Source: Arthrobacter sp. H-02-3 (GTDB lineage Bacteria > Actinomycetota > Actinomycetes > Actinomycetales > Micrococcaceae). Taken from it: DNA of 64,000 nucleotides. A program made the translations under genes and the position numbers. Below are positions 17,364-25,198 of the stretch, piece after piece. The stretch covers positions 1-64,000 of the forward strand of contig NZ_PYUI01000009.1 of NCBI RefSeq assembly GCF_003097355.1. Direction: 5' to 3'. The notes beneath the pieces were generated by a model. That model was not told where the DNA came from and made no database searches. It was given only the letters and a program-made list of their open reading frames with translations. Each line of letters begins with the position of its first letter. The first letter of the stretch is position 1.

Positions 17364-17390
17364 TCTAAAATCACTTCTCTTGACTTTAGA
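17364..17390. promoter_or_regulatory. Inverted-repeat operator TCTAAA-N15-TTTAGA (site 2)
   Basis: TCTAAA 17364-17369 and TTTAGA 17385-17390 with a 15-bp spacer, the same layout as at 13806-13832 while the spacer sequences differ. It lies in the 290-nt divergent region between the flavoprotein gene and mnmA and could serve either. A TTGACT within it (17380-17385, plus strand) has no matching -10 at 17 bp. Confidence 0.6.
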
Positions 17391-17538
17391 TTCGCGAGCT
17401 AAGGCGGGTCAAGGGGTTTTGGGCGGGGAATCGGCGTGGCGGTAGAATGGGGCCGCAGGCTTTGTGCTATCCGATCCTGGTTCGTGCCAGCGATCGACGC
17501 GAGCCGGCGAGACCCCCCGACAGCTAGAGAAAGCCAGT

Positions 17539-18651
17539 ATGCGAGTTCTTGCAGCCATGAGCGGCGGCGTTGATTCCGCCGTTGCCGCCGCCCGCGCCGT
17601 CGAGGCGGGACACGACGTCGTCGGGGTCCACCTTGCGCTGTCCCGGATGCCGGGCACCCTGCGAACCGGGAGCCGCGGCTGTTGCACGATCGAGGACTCC
17701 CGCGACGCCTGGCGGGCCTGCGACATCCTCGGGATCCCGTACTACGTCTGGGACTTCTCCGAGAGGTTCAAGGAAGACGTCGTCCAGGACTTCATCGATG
17801 AGTACGCCGCGGGACGCACACCCAACCCGTGCATGCGCTGCAACGAGCGCATCAAGTTCGCCGCCCTGCTGGAGAAAGCCATCGCGCTGGGCTTCGACGC
17901 CGTCTGCACCGGCCACTACGCCAAGGTCATCACCGACGCCGAGGGCAATCCCGAGCTCCATCGCGCCGCCGACTGGGCCAAGGACCAGAGCTACGTGCTC
18001 GGCGTGCTGACCCACGAGCAGCTCAAGCACTCGATGTTCCCGCTCGCCGACACCCCGTCCAAGGCCGAGGTCCGGGCGGAGGCGGAGCGCCGCGGCCTCT
18101 CGGTGGCGAACAAGCCCGACAGCCATGACATCTGCTTCATTCCCGACGGCGACACCGCCGGCTGGCTTGCCGAAAAGATCGACATGACCACGGGAGACAT
18201 TGTCGACGAATCCGGGGCAAAGGTCGGCGAGCACCCGGGCGCGAACGCCTTCACCGTCGGCCAGCGCCGCGGACTGAAGCTCGGCACCCCCGCCGCGGAC
18301 GGCAAGCCTCGGTTCGTGCTGGAGATCCGGCCGAAGGAAAACAAGGTGGTGGTGGGGCCGGAGGCGCTGCTCGCCATCGACGAGATCCGCGGCATCAAAG
18401 TCTCCTGGGCCGGGCTGCCCATTGCGCAGGTGGCCACCGGCGAGGAATTCGACTGCTTCGCCCAGGTCCGGGCCCACGGCGACCCTGTCCCGGCCCGTGC
18501 CCTGATGGCCGGGGACGGTCTCGTCGTCACCCTCGAGGAGCCGCTGCGCGGTGTGGCCCCCGGGCAGACCGTGGTGCTCTACCAGGGCAGCCGCGTGCTG
18601 GGCCAAGCCACTATCGACGCGGCTCGCTCGCTGCAGCGGGCCGCGCTCTAG
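17539..18651 (+). CDS. mnmA: tRNA-specific 2-thiouridylase MnmA
   Basis: Inserts sulfur at the 2-position of wobble uridine 34 in tRNA-Lys, -Glu and -Gln. The protein has 370 aa. It shows the PP-loop SGGVDSAV near the N-terminus, the catalytic Cys-101 in [12 protein letters not shown], and the partner Cys-199 in [12 protein letters not shown], matching the positions of E. coli Cys-102/Cys-199. The C-terminal beta-barrel begins near the [15 protein letters not shown] segment. The ATG at 17539 is right because the PP-loop follows within 8 residues. A TAGAAT at 17443-17448 could be its -10, giving a leader of about 85 nt. A strong terminator follows. Confidence 0.97.
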   Translation: MRVLAAMSGGVDSAVAAARAVEAGHDVVGVHLALSRMPGTLRTGSRGCCTIEDSRDAWRACDILGIPYYVWDFSERFKEDVVQDFIDEYAAGRTPNPCMRCNERIKFAALLEKAIALGFDAVCTGHYAKVITDAEGNPELHRAADWAKDQSYVLGVLTHEQLKHSMFPLADTPSKAEVRAEAERRGLSVANKPDSHDICFIPDGDTAGWLAEKIDMTTGDIVDESGAKVGEHPGANAFTVGQRRGLKLGTPAADGKPRFVLEIRPKENKVVVGPEALLAIDEIRGIKVSWAGLPIAQVATGEEFDCFAQVRAHGDPVPARALMAGDGLVVTLEEPLRGVAPGQTVVLYQGSRVLGQATIDAARSLQRAAL

Positions 18652-18674
18652 GCGTACTCCACACCGACTCCATT

Positions 18675-18704
18675 GAAGGGTCCCGCCGAACGGCGGGACC
18701 CTTC
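18675..18704 (+). terminator. mnmA terminator hairpin
   Basis: Perfect 14-bp inverted repeat (18675-18688 with 18691-18704), 24 nt after the mnmA stop. The T-tract is poor (TTCGTCGTC). Confidence 0.75.
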
Positions 18705-18776
18705 GTCGTCTGCCCGCTCCGCCGAAGAATCGGGTGGAATCCTGAAGAAAATGAGAGAAACCTTCGAATCGTGTAA

Positions 18777-18800
18777 ATTTTGTGTCTCAACTCACAAAAT
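18777..18800. promoter_or_regulatory. Palindromic candidate operator upstream of peptide ABC operon
   Basis: ATTTTGTG and CACAAAAT form a perfect 8-bp inverted repeat with an 8-nt spacer, 118 nt before the substrate-binding protein gene, in the most AT-rich part of the interval. The size suits a dimeric regulator. The regulator is unknown. Confidence 0.45.
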
Positions 18801-18918
18801 GCAACGTTTCACCGAATGATTGTCTGGTTGAATCTAGGAATCAGCAAAGCGTGCCGCCCGACGAGTCCTTCGTTTCACTTCGGGCTGCGCTAGAACGCAT
18901 CGAACAGAAAGTTCACAG

Positions 18919-20547
18919 ATGGCAATGAACAAAAAGGCCTGGCAGAGCGTCATCGCGCTGGCCGGGGTTTCCGCCTTTGCACTGACGGCCTGCACCGGGC
19001 CGTCCGGCGGCACTGGCGGGTCATCAGCCGCGGCAAGCGGTCCGATCGCCTATGGCACCACGGACAAGGTCACCGCCTTGGATCCCGCGGGCTCGTACGA
19101 CAACGGTTCGTTCATGGTGATGAACCAGATTTACTCCTTCCTGCTCAACTCGAAGCCGGGCAGCGCCGATCCCGTTCCCGACCTGGCCGAGTCCGCGTCC
19201 TTCACCTCGCCGACCGAATACACGGTCAAGCTCAAGCCGGGTCTCAAGTGGGCCAACGGCCACACGCTCGACTCCAAGGACGTCAAGTTCTCCTTCGACC
19301 GGCAGATCAAGATCAACGATCCCGCCGGCCCCGCCAGCCTGCTGGCCAATGTGGAAAGCGTCACCGCCCCCGATGCCAACACCGTCGTCTTCAAGTTGAA
19401 GCTGGCCAACGACCAGACCTTCGCGCAGATCCTCAGCAGCCCCGCCGCGCCGATCGTGGACGATGAAGTCTTCCCGGCCGACAAGCTGCTTGACGACGAC
19501 TCGATCGTCAAGGCCAAGGCGTTCTACGGCCAGTACACGATCGACACGTACAAGAAGAATGAGCTGATCAGCTTCAAGGCGTTCCCTGACTACCAGGGCG
19601 TCCTCGGCAAGCCCGCCAACGATGCCGCCACGATCAAGTACTACGCGGACCCCACCAACATGAAGCTGGACGTCCAGCAGGGCAACATCGACGTCGCAAA
19701 CCGCAGCCTGAGCGCCACGGACATCGATGACCTGAAGAAGGACTCCAAGGTCAAGGTCAACGTGGGCCCGGGTGGCGAAATCCGCTACATCACGTTCAAC
19801 TTCGACACCATGCCGTTCGGTGCGAAGGCGCCGGACGCCGATCCGGCCAAGGCCACGGCCGTCCGCCAGGCCATCGCCAACCTCGTTGACCGCCAGGCTA
19901 TCGCGGACCAGGTCTACAAGGGCACCTATCTGCCCCTGTACTCCAACGTTCCCAGCGGCTTCCTCGGCGCCAACGAGTCGTTCAAGGACGCTTACGGTGA
20001 CGCCGGCAAGCCCAGCCTGGACAAGGCCAAGAAGGTCCTGACCGACGCCGGTGTGACCACGCCCGTGTCGCTGAACCTGCAGTACAACCCGGACCACTAC
20101 GGCAAGTCCTCCGGCGATGAATACGCCATGATCAAGGACCAGCTGGAGAAGTCCGGTTTGTTCAAGGTCAACCTGCAGTCCACCGAATGGGTGACTTACA
20201 GCAAGGCCAGCCGCGCCGATGAATACCCGCTGTTCCAGTTTGGCTGGTTCCCGGACTTCAGCGATGCCGACAACTACCTGACACCGTTCTTCCCGGACGG
20301 CGGCTTCCTGAAGAACCACTACAACAACCCCACTGTCACGGATCTGATCAACAAGCAGCTCACCACCGTCGACAAGACTGAACGCGAGTCCACGATCAAG
20401 GATGCGCAGAATGCCCTCGCCAAGGACATCTCCACGCTTCCCTTGCTCCAGGGCGCGCAGGTTGCCATTTCCGGCAGCGGCGTCAAGGGTGTCGATACCA
20501 CCCTCGATGCCTCCTTCAAGTTCCGTTTGGGAACTGTTTCCAAGTAG
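18919..20547 (+). CDS. Peptide-type ABC transporter substrate-binding lipoprotein
   Basis: Extracytoplasmic solute receptor of SBP family 5 (542 aa), anchored as a lipoprotein. The signal peptide ends in the lipobox LTAC with Cys-25. Typical family-5 segments are GLKWANGHTLDSKDVKFSFDR, AVRQAIANLVDRQAIADQVYKGT and LFQFGWFPDFSDADNYL. Start ATG 18919; a second ATG at 18925 is equally possible. It heads the operon SBP-permease-permease-ATPase. The ligand (oligopeptide, dipeptide or other) cannot be assigned from sequence. A strong hairpin separates it from the permease genes, which usually raises receptor level over the rest. Confidence 0.93.
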   Translation: MAMNKKAWQSVIALAGVSAFALTACTGPSGGTGGSSAAASGPIAYGTTDKVTALDPAGSYDNGSFMVMNQIYSFLLNSKPGSADPVPDLAESASFTSPTEYTVKLKPGLKWANGHTLDSKDVKFSFDRQIKINDPAGPASLLANVESVTAPDANTVVFKLKLANDQTFAQILSSPAAPIVDDEVFPADKLLDDDSIVKAKAFYGQYTIDTYKKNELISFKAFPDYQGVLGKPANDAATIKYYADPTNMKLDVQQGNIDVANRSLSATDIDDLKKDSKVKVNVGPGGEIRYITFNFDTMPFGAKAPDADPAKATAVRQAIANLVDRQAIADQVYKGTYLPLYSNVPSGFLGANESFKDAYGDAGKPSLDKAKKVLTDAGVTTPVSLNLQYNPDHYGKSSGDEYAMIKDQLEKSGLFKVNLQSTEWVTYSKASRADEYPLFQFGWFPDFSDADNYLTPFFPDGGFLKNHYNNPTVTDLINKQLTTVDKTERESTIKDAQNALAKDISTLPLLQGAQVAISGSGVKGVDTTLDASFKFRLGTVSK

Positions 20548-20579
20548 GGCTGCAACCCTGCTGTCCTGACCAGCCTGCG

Positions 20580-20608
20580 AGGCGGGGCGCCCTCGAGGCG
20601 CCCCGCCT
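20580..20608 (+). terminator. Intra-operon hairpin between receptor and permease
   Basis: Perfect 12-bp GC-rich stem (20580-20591 with 20597-20608), 5-nt loop, followed by TTG. Probably a partial terminator or mRNA 3'-end stabiliser that leaves more receptor mRNA than permease mRNA. Confidence 0.7.
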
Positions 20609-20681
20609 TTGCTGGTCATTGCCGCATCTTGCAGTTCACGCCGGCCGGCCCATGGCCGCGAAAGCACAATCTTAGGTACCA

Positions 20682-21773
20682 ATGACAACATTGATAGAGG
20701 CGCCGCCAAGCGACGCCGACGGACTCCTTCCGTCCAAGAAAAAATCCTCAGGTGGGGGCCTGGGGACCTACATCCTGATCCGGTTCTTCCTGATCATTCC
20801 GACCATTTTCATCCTGGTGACCCTGGTCTTCTTCCTGATGCGGGTCATCGGCGACCCCATCACCGCCGCCCAGGGCGGCAGGCTTCCCCCGGAGGCGCTG
20901 GCGCAGCGCATTCACGATGCCGGGTACGACCGCCCGATCCTGATTCAGTACCTGGAATACGTTGGGCAGGTGGCGACCGGCAACTTCGGCACCACCATCA
21001 CCGACCGCCGACCCGTTGTTGAAATGCTCGCAACCTTCGGCGCGGCGACCCTTGAATTGGCCATCAATGCCCTCATCGTGGCGCTTTTGGTCGGCATCCC
21101 CCTCGGCCTCCTCGCCGCCTACAAGCGCGACAAGGCACCCGACGCCGTCCTGCGGTTCTTCGCCATCCTCTGCTACGCCACCCCGGTGTTCTTCGCCGGT
21201 CTGCTGATGAAGCTGACCTTCTCCGTCTGGCTCGGCTGGCTGCCCGTGGCGGGACGGGCCTCCACGAGGACCGAACTGGCCATGGGAAGCCTGGCCGCGC
21301 CGACCGGGATCTATTGGCTGGATGCGCTGCGCAGCGGCAACATGGCCGCGCTCGGCGACATCGGGGCGCATTCGATCCTCCCCGCGGTCACCCTGGGCCT
21401 ACTGACGGCAGGGGTCTTCCTCCGGCTGGTCCGCACCAACGTCATCGGTACGCTGGGCAAGGATTACGTCGAGGCCGGCAGGTCCCGCGGCGTCAGCAAT
21501 TTCCGACTCGTGACCAAGCATGCGTACAAGCCTGCCCTCATCCCGATCATCACGGTCATGGGGCTCCAGATTGCACTCCTGCTGGGCGGGGCCGTCCTTA
21601 CGGAGTCCACCTTTGAGTGGAAGGGCCTCGGCTACCAGCTGGTGCAATACCTGAACTCCCGCGACTTCGTCGCCGTCCAGGGCATCGTCGTGCTGCTGGC
21701 CGTCATCGTTGCCATCACGAACTTCATCGTGGACGTCGTCGCAGCCCTGATCGATCCGCGAGTGAGGTACTAG
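20682..21773 (+). CDS. ABC transporter permease, DppB type
   Basis: Inner-membrane permease (363 aa) with six predicted helices, beginning with YILIRFFLIIPTIFILVTLVFFLMR. The ATPase-coupling EAA-type loop is at the segment DYVEAGRSRGVSNFRLVTKHAYKPAL (split here across the loop). The N-terminal 30 residues are hydrophilic and a little longer than usual. Forms the membrane channel with the next permease. 134 nt separate it from the receptor gene. Confidence 0.93.
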   Translation: MTTLIEAPPSDADGLLPSKKKSSGGGLGTYILIRFFLIIPTIFILVTLVFFLMRVIGDPITAAQGGRLPPEALAQRIHDAGYDRPILIQYLEYVGQVATGNFGTTITDRRPVVEMLATFGAATLELAINALIVALLVGIPLGLLAAYKRDKAPDAVLRFFAILCYATPVFFAGLLMKLTFSVWLGWLPVAGRASTRTELAMGSLAAPTGIYWLDALRSGNMAALGDIGAHSILPAVTLGLLTAGVFLRLVRTNVIGTLGKDYVEAGRSRGVSNFRLVTKHAYKPALIPIITVMGLQIALLLGGAVLTESTFEWKGLGYQLVQYLNSRDFVAVQGIVVLLAVIVAITNFIVDVVAALIDPRVRY

Positions 21774-21775
21774 CC

Positions 21776-22795
21776 ATGAACGCAACCACAGTAAGCGGGC
21801 GCAAGCAGCCCCTCCTTTACCGCCTGCCGGTCATCTCGCATTTCCGCACGAGCGTCGGGCTGCAACGCGGCATGCTCGTCACCGGCCTGGTGCTGGCTGT
21901 CCTCTTCCTGCTAACGGCGGCGCTGGCGCCGATCATCGCCCCCTACGGCTTTGCCCAGCTCAGCGACGCGTCCGGGACCTTCCCCGCACAGCAGCCCCCC
22001 AGTCCTGCCCACATTTGGGGCACTACGGTGAGCGGCTACGACGTCTTCTCCCGCGTGATCTGGGGCGCCCAGACGGCGTTCGTCGTGATCATCGTCGCCG
22101 TCGTGATGTCGATCTTCCTCGGCGTCGCGCTTGGCCTGCTCAGCGGCTACTTCGGCGGCTGGCTGGACCGGACGCTCGTTGTGATCGCGGACGCGATCTA
22201 CGCTTTCCCTTCGCTCCTGCTGGCCATCGTGATGTCAATCGTCATCAACCACGGCCAGTCCAGTTTCTGGGGCGGCATCCTTGCCTGCTCCATCTCCATC
22301 TCGGTGGTGTTCGTCCCGCAGTACTTCCGCGTCATCCGTGCCGAGACCATCCGGCTGAAGGCAGAGCCGTACGTCGAATCAGCCAAGGTGGTGGGTGCAT
22401 CCAGCGTCCGCATCATGGGCCGCCACATCTTCAAGAACGCGACCCGCACGCTGCCGCTGATCTTCACGCTGAATGCCTCCGAGGCGATCCTGACCCTGGC
22501 GGGGCTCGGCTTCCTGGGGTTCGGCATCGAACCGTCCTCCGCCGCCGAGTGGGGCTACGACCTCAACAAGGCCATAGCTGACGCCTCGTCGGGCATCTGG
22601 TGGACCGGTGTCTACCCCGGTACGGCGATCGTGCTGACCGTTCTCGGTCTGACCCTCGTCGGTGAGAGCATGAACGATCTCAACGATCCACGGCTCAGGG
22701 GCCGCAAGAAAGCCGGAAGCAAGGTTCCTGCCGGGGGCCCCGGCTCCACCGCCGGCGCGCAGGCCGCCCTTGAAGCAGAAGCGAGAATGCCATGA
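21776..22795 (+). CDS. ABC transporter permease, DppC type
   Basis: Second membrane subunit (339 aa). It has the DppC-type N-terminal membrane segment followed by a periplasmic loop (SPAHIWGTTVSGYDVFSRVIWGAQ, shown in part) and the coupling loop containing EPYVESAKVVGASSVRIM. The last 35 residues are Gly/Ala/Lys-rich. ATG 21776 lies 2 nt after the dppB-type stop; the frame is open upstream but this start gives the normal length. Its last four bases (ATGA) overlap the start of the ATPase gene, so the two are translationally coupled. Confidence 0.93.
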   Translation: MNATTVSGRKQPLLYRLPVISHFRTSVGLQRGMLVTGLVLAVLFLLTAALAPIIAPYGFAQLSDASGTFPAQQPPSPAHIWGTTVSGYDVFSRVIWGAQTAFVVIIVAVVMSIFLGVALGLLSGYFGGWLDRTLVVIADAIYAFPSLLLAIVMSIVINHGQSSFWGGILACSISISVVFVPQYFRVIRAETIRLKAEPYVESAKVVGASSVRIMGRHIFKNATRTLPLIFTLNASEAILTLAGLGFLGFGIEPSSAAEWGYDLNKAIADASSGIWWTGVYPGTAIVLTVLGLTLVGESMNDLNDPRLRGRKKAGSKVPAGGPGSTAGAQAALEAEARMP

Positions 22796-24492
22796 CCACC
22801 AACATCGACCGGCCGGGCACAGGCTCCGGCCCCGTCCTGGACATCGACCACCTCAAGGTCACGTTCGCAACCGACAGCGGCGACGTCTTCGCCGTCAAGG
22901 ACGTCAGCCTTGAGGTCAACCCCGGCGAGGTCCTCGCCATCGTTGGCGAATCGGGATCCGGCAAGACCGTGACTGCCAAGACCATCCTGGGGCTCCTGCC
23001 GGAAACGGCAACCAGCCAGGGCGCTGTGCTGATCAACGGCAACAACGTCATCACCGTCAGCGCGGCCAAGCTGCGGCAGATCCGCGGCCGCGACGTCGCC
23101 ATGGTGTTCCAGGAACCATCCACGGCACTCAACCCGGTCTACACCGTCGGCTGGCAGATTGCCGAAGGCATCCGGGCGCACGCCGACACCAGCGGCCACA
23201 AGATCTCAGCCAAGGAGGCCAAGGCGCGGGCCGTCGAAGCCCTCCGAAAGGTGGGCATCCCGGACCCGGAGACACGGGTCAACTACTACCCGCACCAGTT
23301 CTCGGGCGGCCAGAAGCAACGCGTCGTGATTGCCGCCGCACTGGCCCTGAACCCTGGCCTTATTGTGGCCGACGAGCCGACGACCGCCCTGGACGTCACC
23401 GTCCAGGCGGAAATCCTGGAACTGCTGCGGGACCTGCGCGACAAGTACGGCACGTCCATCGTGCTGATCACCCACAACATGGGCGTTGTCGCCGACCTCG
23501 CCGACCGCGTGGTCGTCATGTACCAGGGCGACGTCGTGGAGGAGGCTTCCTCGCGGGTCCTGTTCGCCCAGCCCAAGGAGGACTACACCAAGAAGCTCCT
23601 GGCAGCCGTCCCGCACCTGGGCCGCAATTCGGCGTCCGAAGGCATGACGGAACGCGCCCACCAGGGCGGCAAAGTGCTGGTCGAGGCCAAAGACCTGACC
23701 ATCGAGTATCCGGGGCGGCTGGGCAGCCCTGCCTTCAAGGCCGTCGACGGCGTCACCTTCACCGTGTCCGAAGGCGAAGTCTTCGGCCTCGTGGGGGAGT
23801 CGGGCTCCGGCAAGACCACGATCGGCCGCGCGATCGCCGGCCTCAACCGGACCACCGGCGGCAGCCTCAAGGTGCTGGGCTACGAAATGCTGAACTTCAA
23901 GGAGCGCACCTTCAAACCGCTCCGCAAGGAGATCGGCTTCGTGTTCCAGGACCCGGCCGCCTCCTTCAACCCGCAGCTGACTATCGGCGACTGCGTGGCG
24001 GAACCGCTGATCATCCACTCCAACCCGAGTCCGGCCGAGGCGCGCAAGCGGGTGGGTGAGCTGCTCGAATCCGTGCAGCTGCCGGCGTCGTACGCTGACC
24101 GGTTCCCGCATGAACTCTCCGGCGGGCAGCGCCAGCGCGCCTCCCTGGCACGGGCGCTCATCCTGAACCCGAAGCTGCTCATCGCCGATGAGCCGACCTC
24201 GGCCCTGGACGTCTCCGTGCAGGCCGTTGTACTGGAACTGTTCAAGGAGATCCAGCAGCAATTCGGCTTCGCGTGCCTGTTCATCAGCCACGACCTTGCC
24301 GTCGTGGACATGCTCTCCCACTGGGTCGGCGTGCTCTACAAGGGCAAGATGGTGGAGCAGGGCCTCGGCAACCAGGTCATGGGCAACCCGCAGCACGACT
24401 ACACGAAGAAGCTCATCGCCTCGCTGCCCGTTCCGGATCCGGACGAACAGGCCAGGCGACGCGAGGCCTTCCGGGCTGTGCTGCACAGCTAA
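22792..24492 (+). CDS. Fused double ATPase of peptide ABC transporter (DppD-DppF fusion)
   Basis: A single polypeptide (566 aa) carries two complete ABC cassettes, as in GsiA or YejF. First cassette: Walker A at residues 52-59 (GESGSGKT), signature SGGQKQR, Walker B LIVADEPTTALD. Second cassette: Walker A at 335-342 (GESGSGKT), signature SGGQRQR, Walker B LLIADEPTSALD. Each is followed by the oligopeptide-transporter C-terminal element with a DYTKKLL-type motif. Both cassettes look catalytically intact. It overlaps the permease gene by 4 bp and ends the operon. Confidence 0.95.
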   Translation: MTTNIDRPGTGSGPVLDIDHLKVTFATDSGDVFAVKDVSLEVNPGEVLAIVGESGSGKTVTAKTILGLLPETATSQGAVLINGNNVITVSAAKLRQIRGRDVAMVFQEPSTALNPVYTVGWQIAEGIRAHADTSGHKISAKEAKARAVEALRKVGIPDPETRVNYYPHQFSGGQKQRVVIAAALALNPGLIVADEPTTALDVTVQAEILELLRDLRDKYGTSIVLITHNMGVVADLADRVVVMYQGDVVEEASSRVLFAQPKEDYTKKLLAAVPHLGRNSASEGMTERAHQGGKVLVEAKDLTIEYPGRLGSPAFKAVDGVTFTVSEGEVFGLVGESGSGKTTIGRAIAGLNRTTGGSLKVLGYEMLNFKERTFKPLRKEIGFVFQDPAASFNPQLTIGDCVAEPLIIHSNPSPAEARKRVGELLESVQLPASYADRFPHELSGGQRQRASLARALILNPKLLIADEPTSALDVSVQAVVLELFKEIQQQFGFACLFISHDLAVVDMLSHWVGVLYKGKMVEQGLGNQVMGNPQHDYTKKLIASLPVPDPDEQARRREAFRAVLHS

Positions 24493-24509
24493 CTGCGGAA
24501 GCCTGCCTG

Positions 24510-24548
24510 CCGGACCGGTGCCGGCCGGACCGGTGCCGGCCGGTCCGG
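24510..24548 (+). repeat. Tandem 15-bp repeat with closing palindrome
   Basis: CCGGACCGGTGCCGG occurs twice in tandem (24510-24524 and 24525-24539), followed by CCGGTCCGG (24540-24548), the reverse complement of the first nine bases. The RNA could fold into alternative GC-rich hairpins just after the ABC operon. Confidence 0.7.
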
Positions 24549-24578
24549 TTCTCCGCCCGCAGGGGACACCGCCAATGA

Positions 24579-24622
24579 ACATGCCCGCCGTTCGCCACGA
24601 ACGGTGGGCATGTCCATTTTGT
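24579..24622 (+). terminator. Terminator of the peptide ABC operon
   Basis: A 15-bp stem with one G-U pair (24579-24593 with 24599-24613), a 5-nt loop, then CCATTTTGTG. It is the best terminator after the ATPase gene. Confidence 0.75.
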
Positions 24623-24710
24623 GTCCGGCTTTGTGCCCTATTTTGTGCATGACATTGTGTTCGGCTTGTGCGCGGTTCTTTGCCTGCCCGTTTGCCTCCC
24701 TATTTGCCTG
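24616..24710. repeat. Degenerate 12-bp periodic repeat (about 8 units)
   Basis: A TTG-centred motif recurs at 24619, 24631, 24643, 24655, 24666, 24680, 24692 and 24704, that is every 12 bp with one 11- and one 14-bp step. The first five units carry TTGTG and the last three TTTGCC. The stretch is T-rich compared with its surroundings. It lies between the ABC operon terminator and the promoter of the chorismate mutase gene. Read on the minus strand it would give a four-residue peptide period, but no gene is evident there. Confidence 0.6.
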
Positions 24711-24764
24711 CGGCCCGCGCCTGCAACGGTGCTTAACAGCAGAAAGCATTAGCCGCCGTGCCCC

Positions 24765-24770
24765 TAGACT
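24765..24770 (+). promoter_or_regulatory. -10 element of chorismate mutase gene (leaderless)
   Basis: TAGACT ends exactly 6 nt before the ATG at 24777. No ribosome site lies between them. Confidence 0.6.
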
Positions 24771-24776
24771 GGGTCA

Positions 24777-25196
24777 ATGACCGAGCAGAACCTCAATCTT
24801 CCTGACACCGATTCCTACGACCCGGCGGCAAGTTCCCTAGCCGGTTCGGTGGATCCTGCGGTGATGGCGGAGCTGTTGTCGATCCGCTCCAGCATCGACA
24901 ACATCGATGCCACCCTCGTTTTCCTCCTCGCCGAGCGCTTCAAGGCCACCCAGAAGGTCGGCTTCCTCAAGGCCGCGCACAAACTTCCCGCCGGGGACCC
25001 CGGCCGTGAAGCGGCGCAGATCGCCCGGTTGCGGCACCTCGCCGCCGAGGCCCATCTGGACCCGGCCTTCGCGGAGAAGTTCCTGAACTTCATCATCGGC
25101 GAGGTCATCCGCCACCACGAGGCCATTGCCGAGGACCACCAAGCAGCCGCCCAGGCCGCCGGCCCGGCGGACGCCGACCGTACCGCAAACGCATAG
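24777..25196 (+). CDS. Chorismate mutase (AroQ class)
   Basis: Converts chorismate to prephenate for phenylalanine and tyrosine synthesis. The 139-aa protein is all-helical, with the first helix MAELLSIRSSIDNIDATLVFLLAERF and conserved Arg/Lys positions (TQKVGFLKAAH, REAAQIARLRHL) that form the active site in AroQ enzymes. No export signal is present, so it is cytoplasmic. The first 25 residues are a non-conserved extension. Free-standing rather than fused to DAHP synthase or prephenate dehydratase. It is followed after 2 nt by the MetE-like gene. Confidence 0.92.
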   Translation: MTEQNLNLPDTDSYDPAASSLAGSVDPAVMAELLSIRSSIDNIDATLVFLLAERFKATQKVGFLKAAHKLPAGDPGREAAQIARLRHLAAEAHLDPAFAEKFLNFIIGEVIRHHEAIAEDHQAAAQAAGPADADRTANA

Positions 25197-25198
25197 CC

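Noticed and set aside
24616..24710. CRISPR-like array
   Set aside because: Units are 12 bp without spacers of constant length and there are no cas genes.
24489..24749. Minus-strand frame encoding a four-residue peptide period
   Set aside because: It is the translation of the 12-bp repeat; it has no ribosome site and crosses the ABC operon terminator. Kept as a repeat finding instead.
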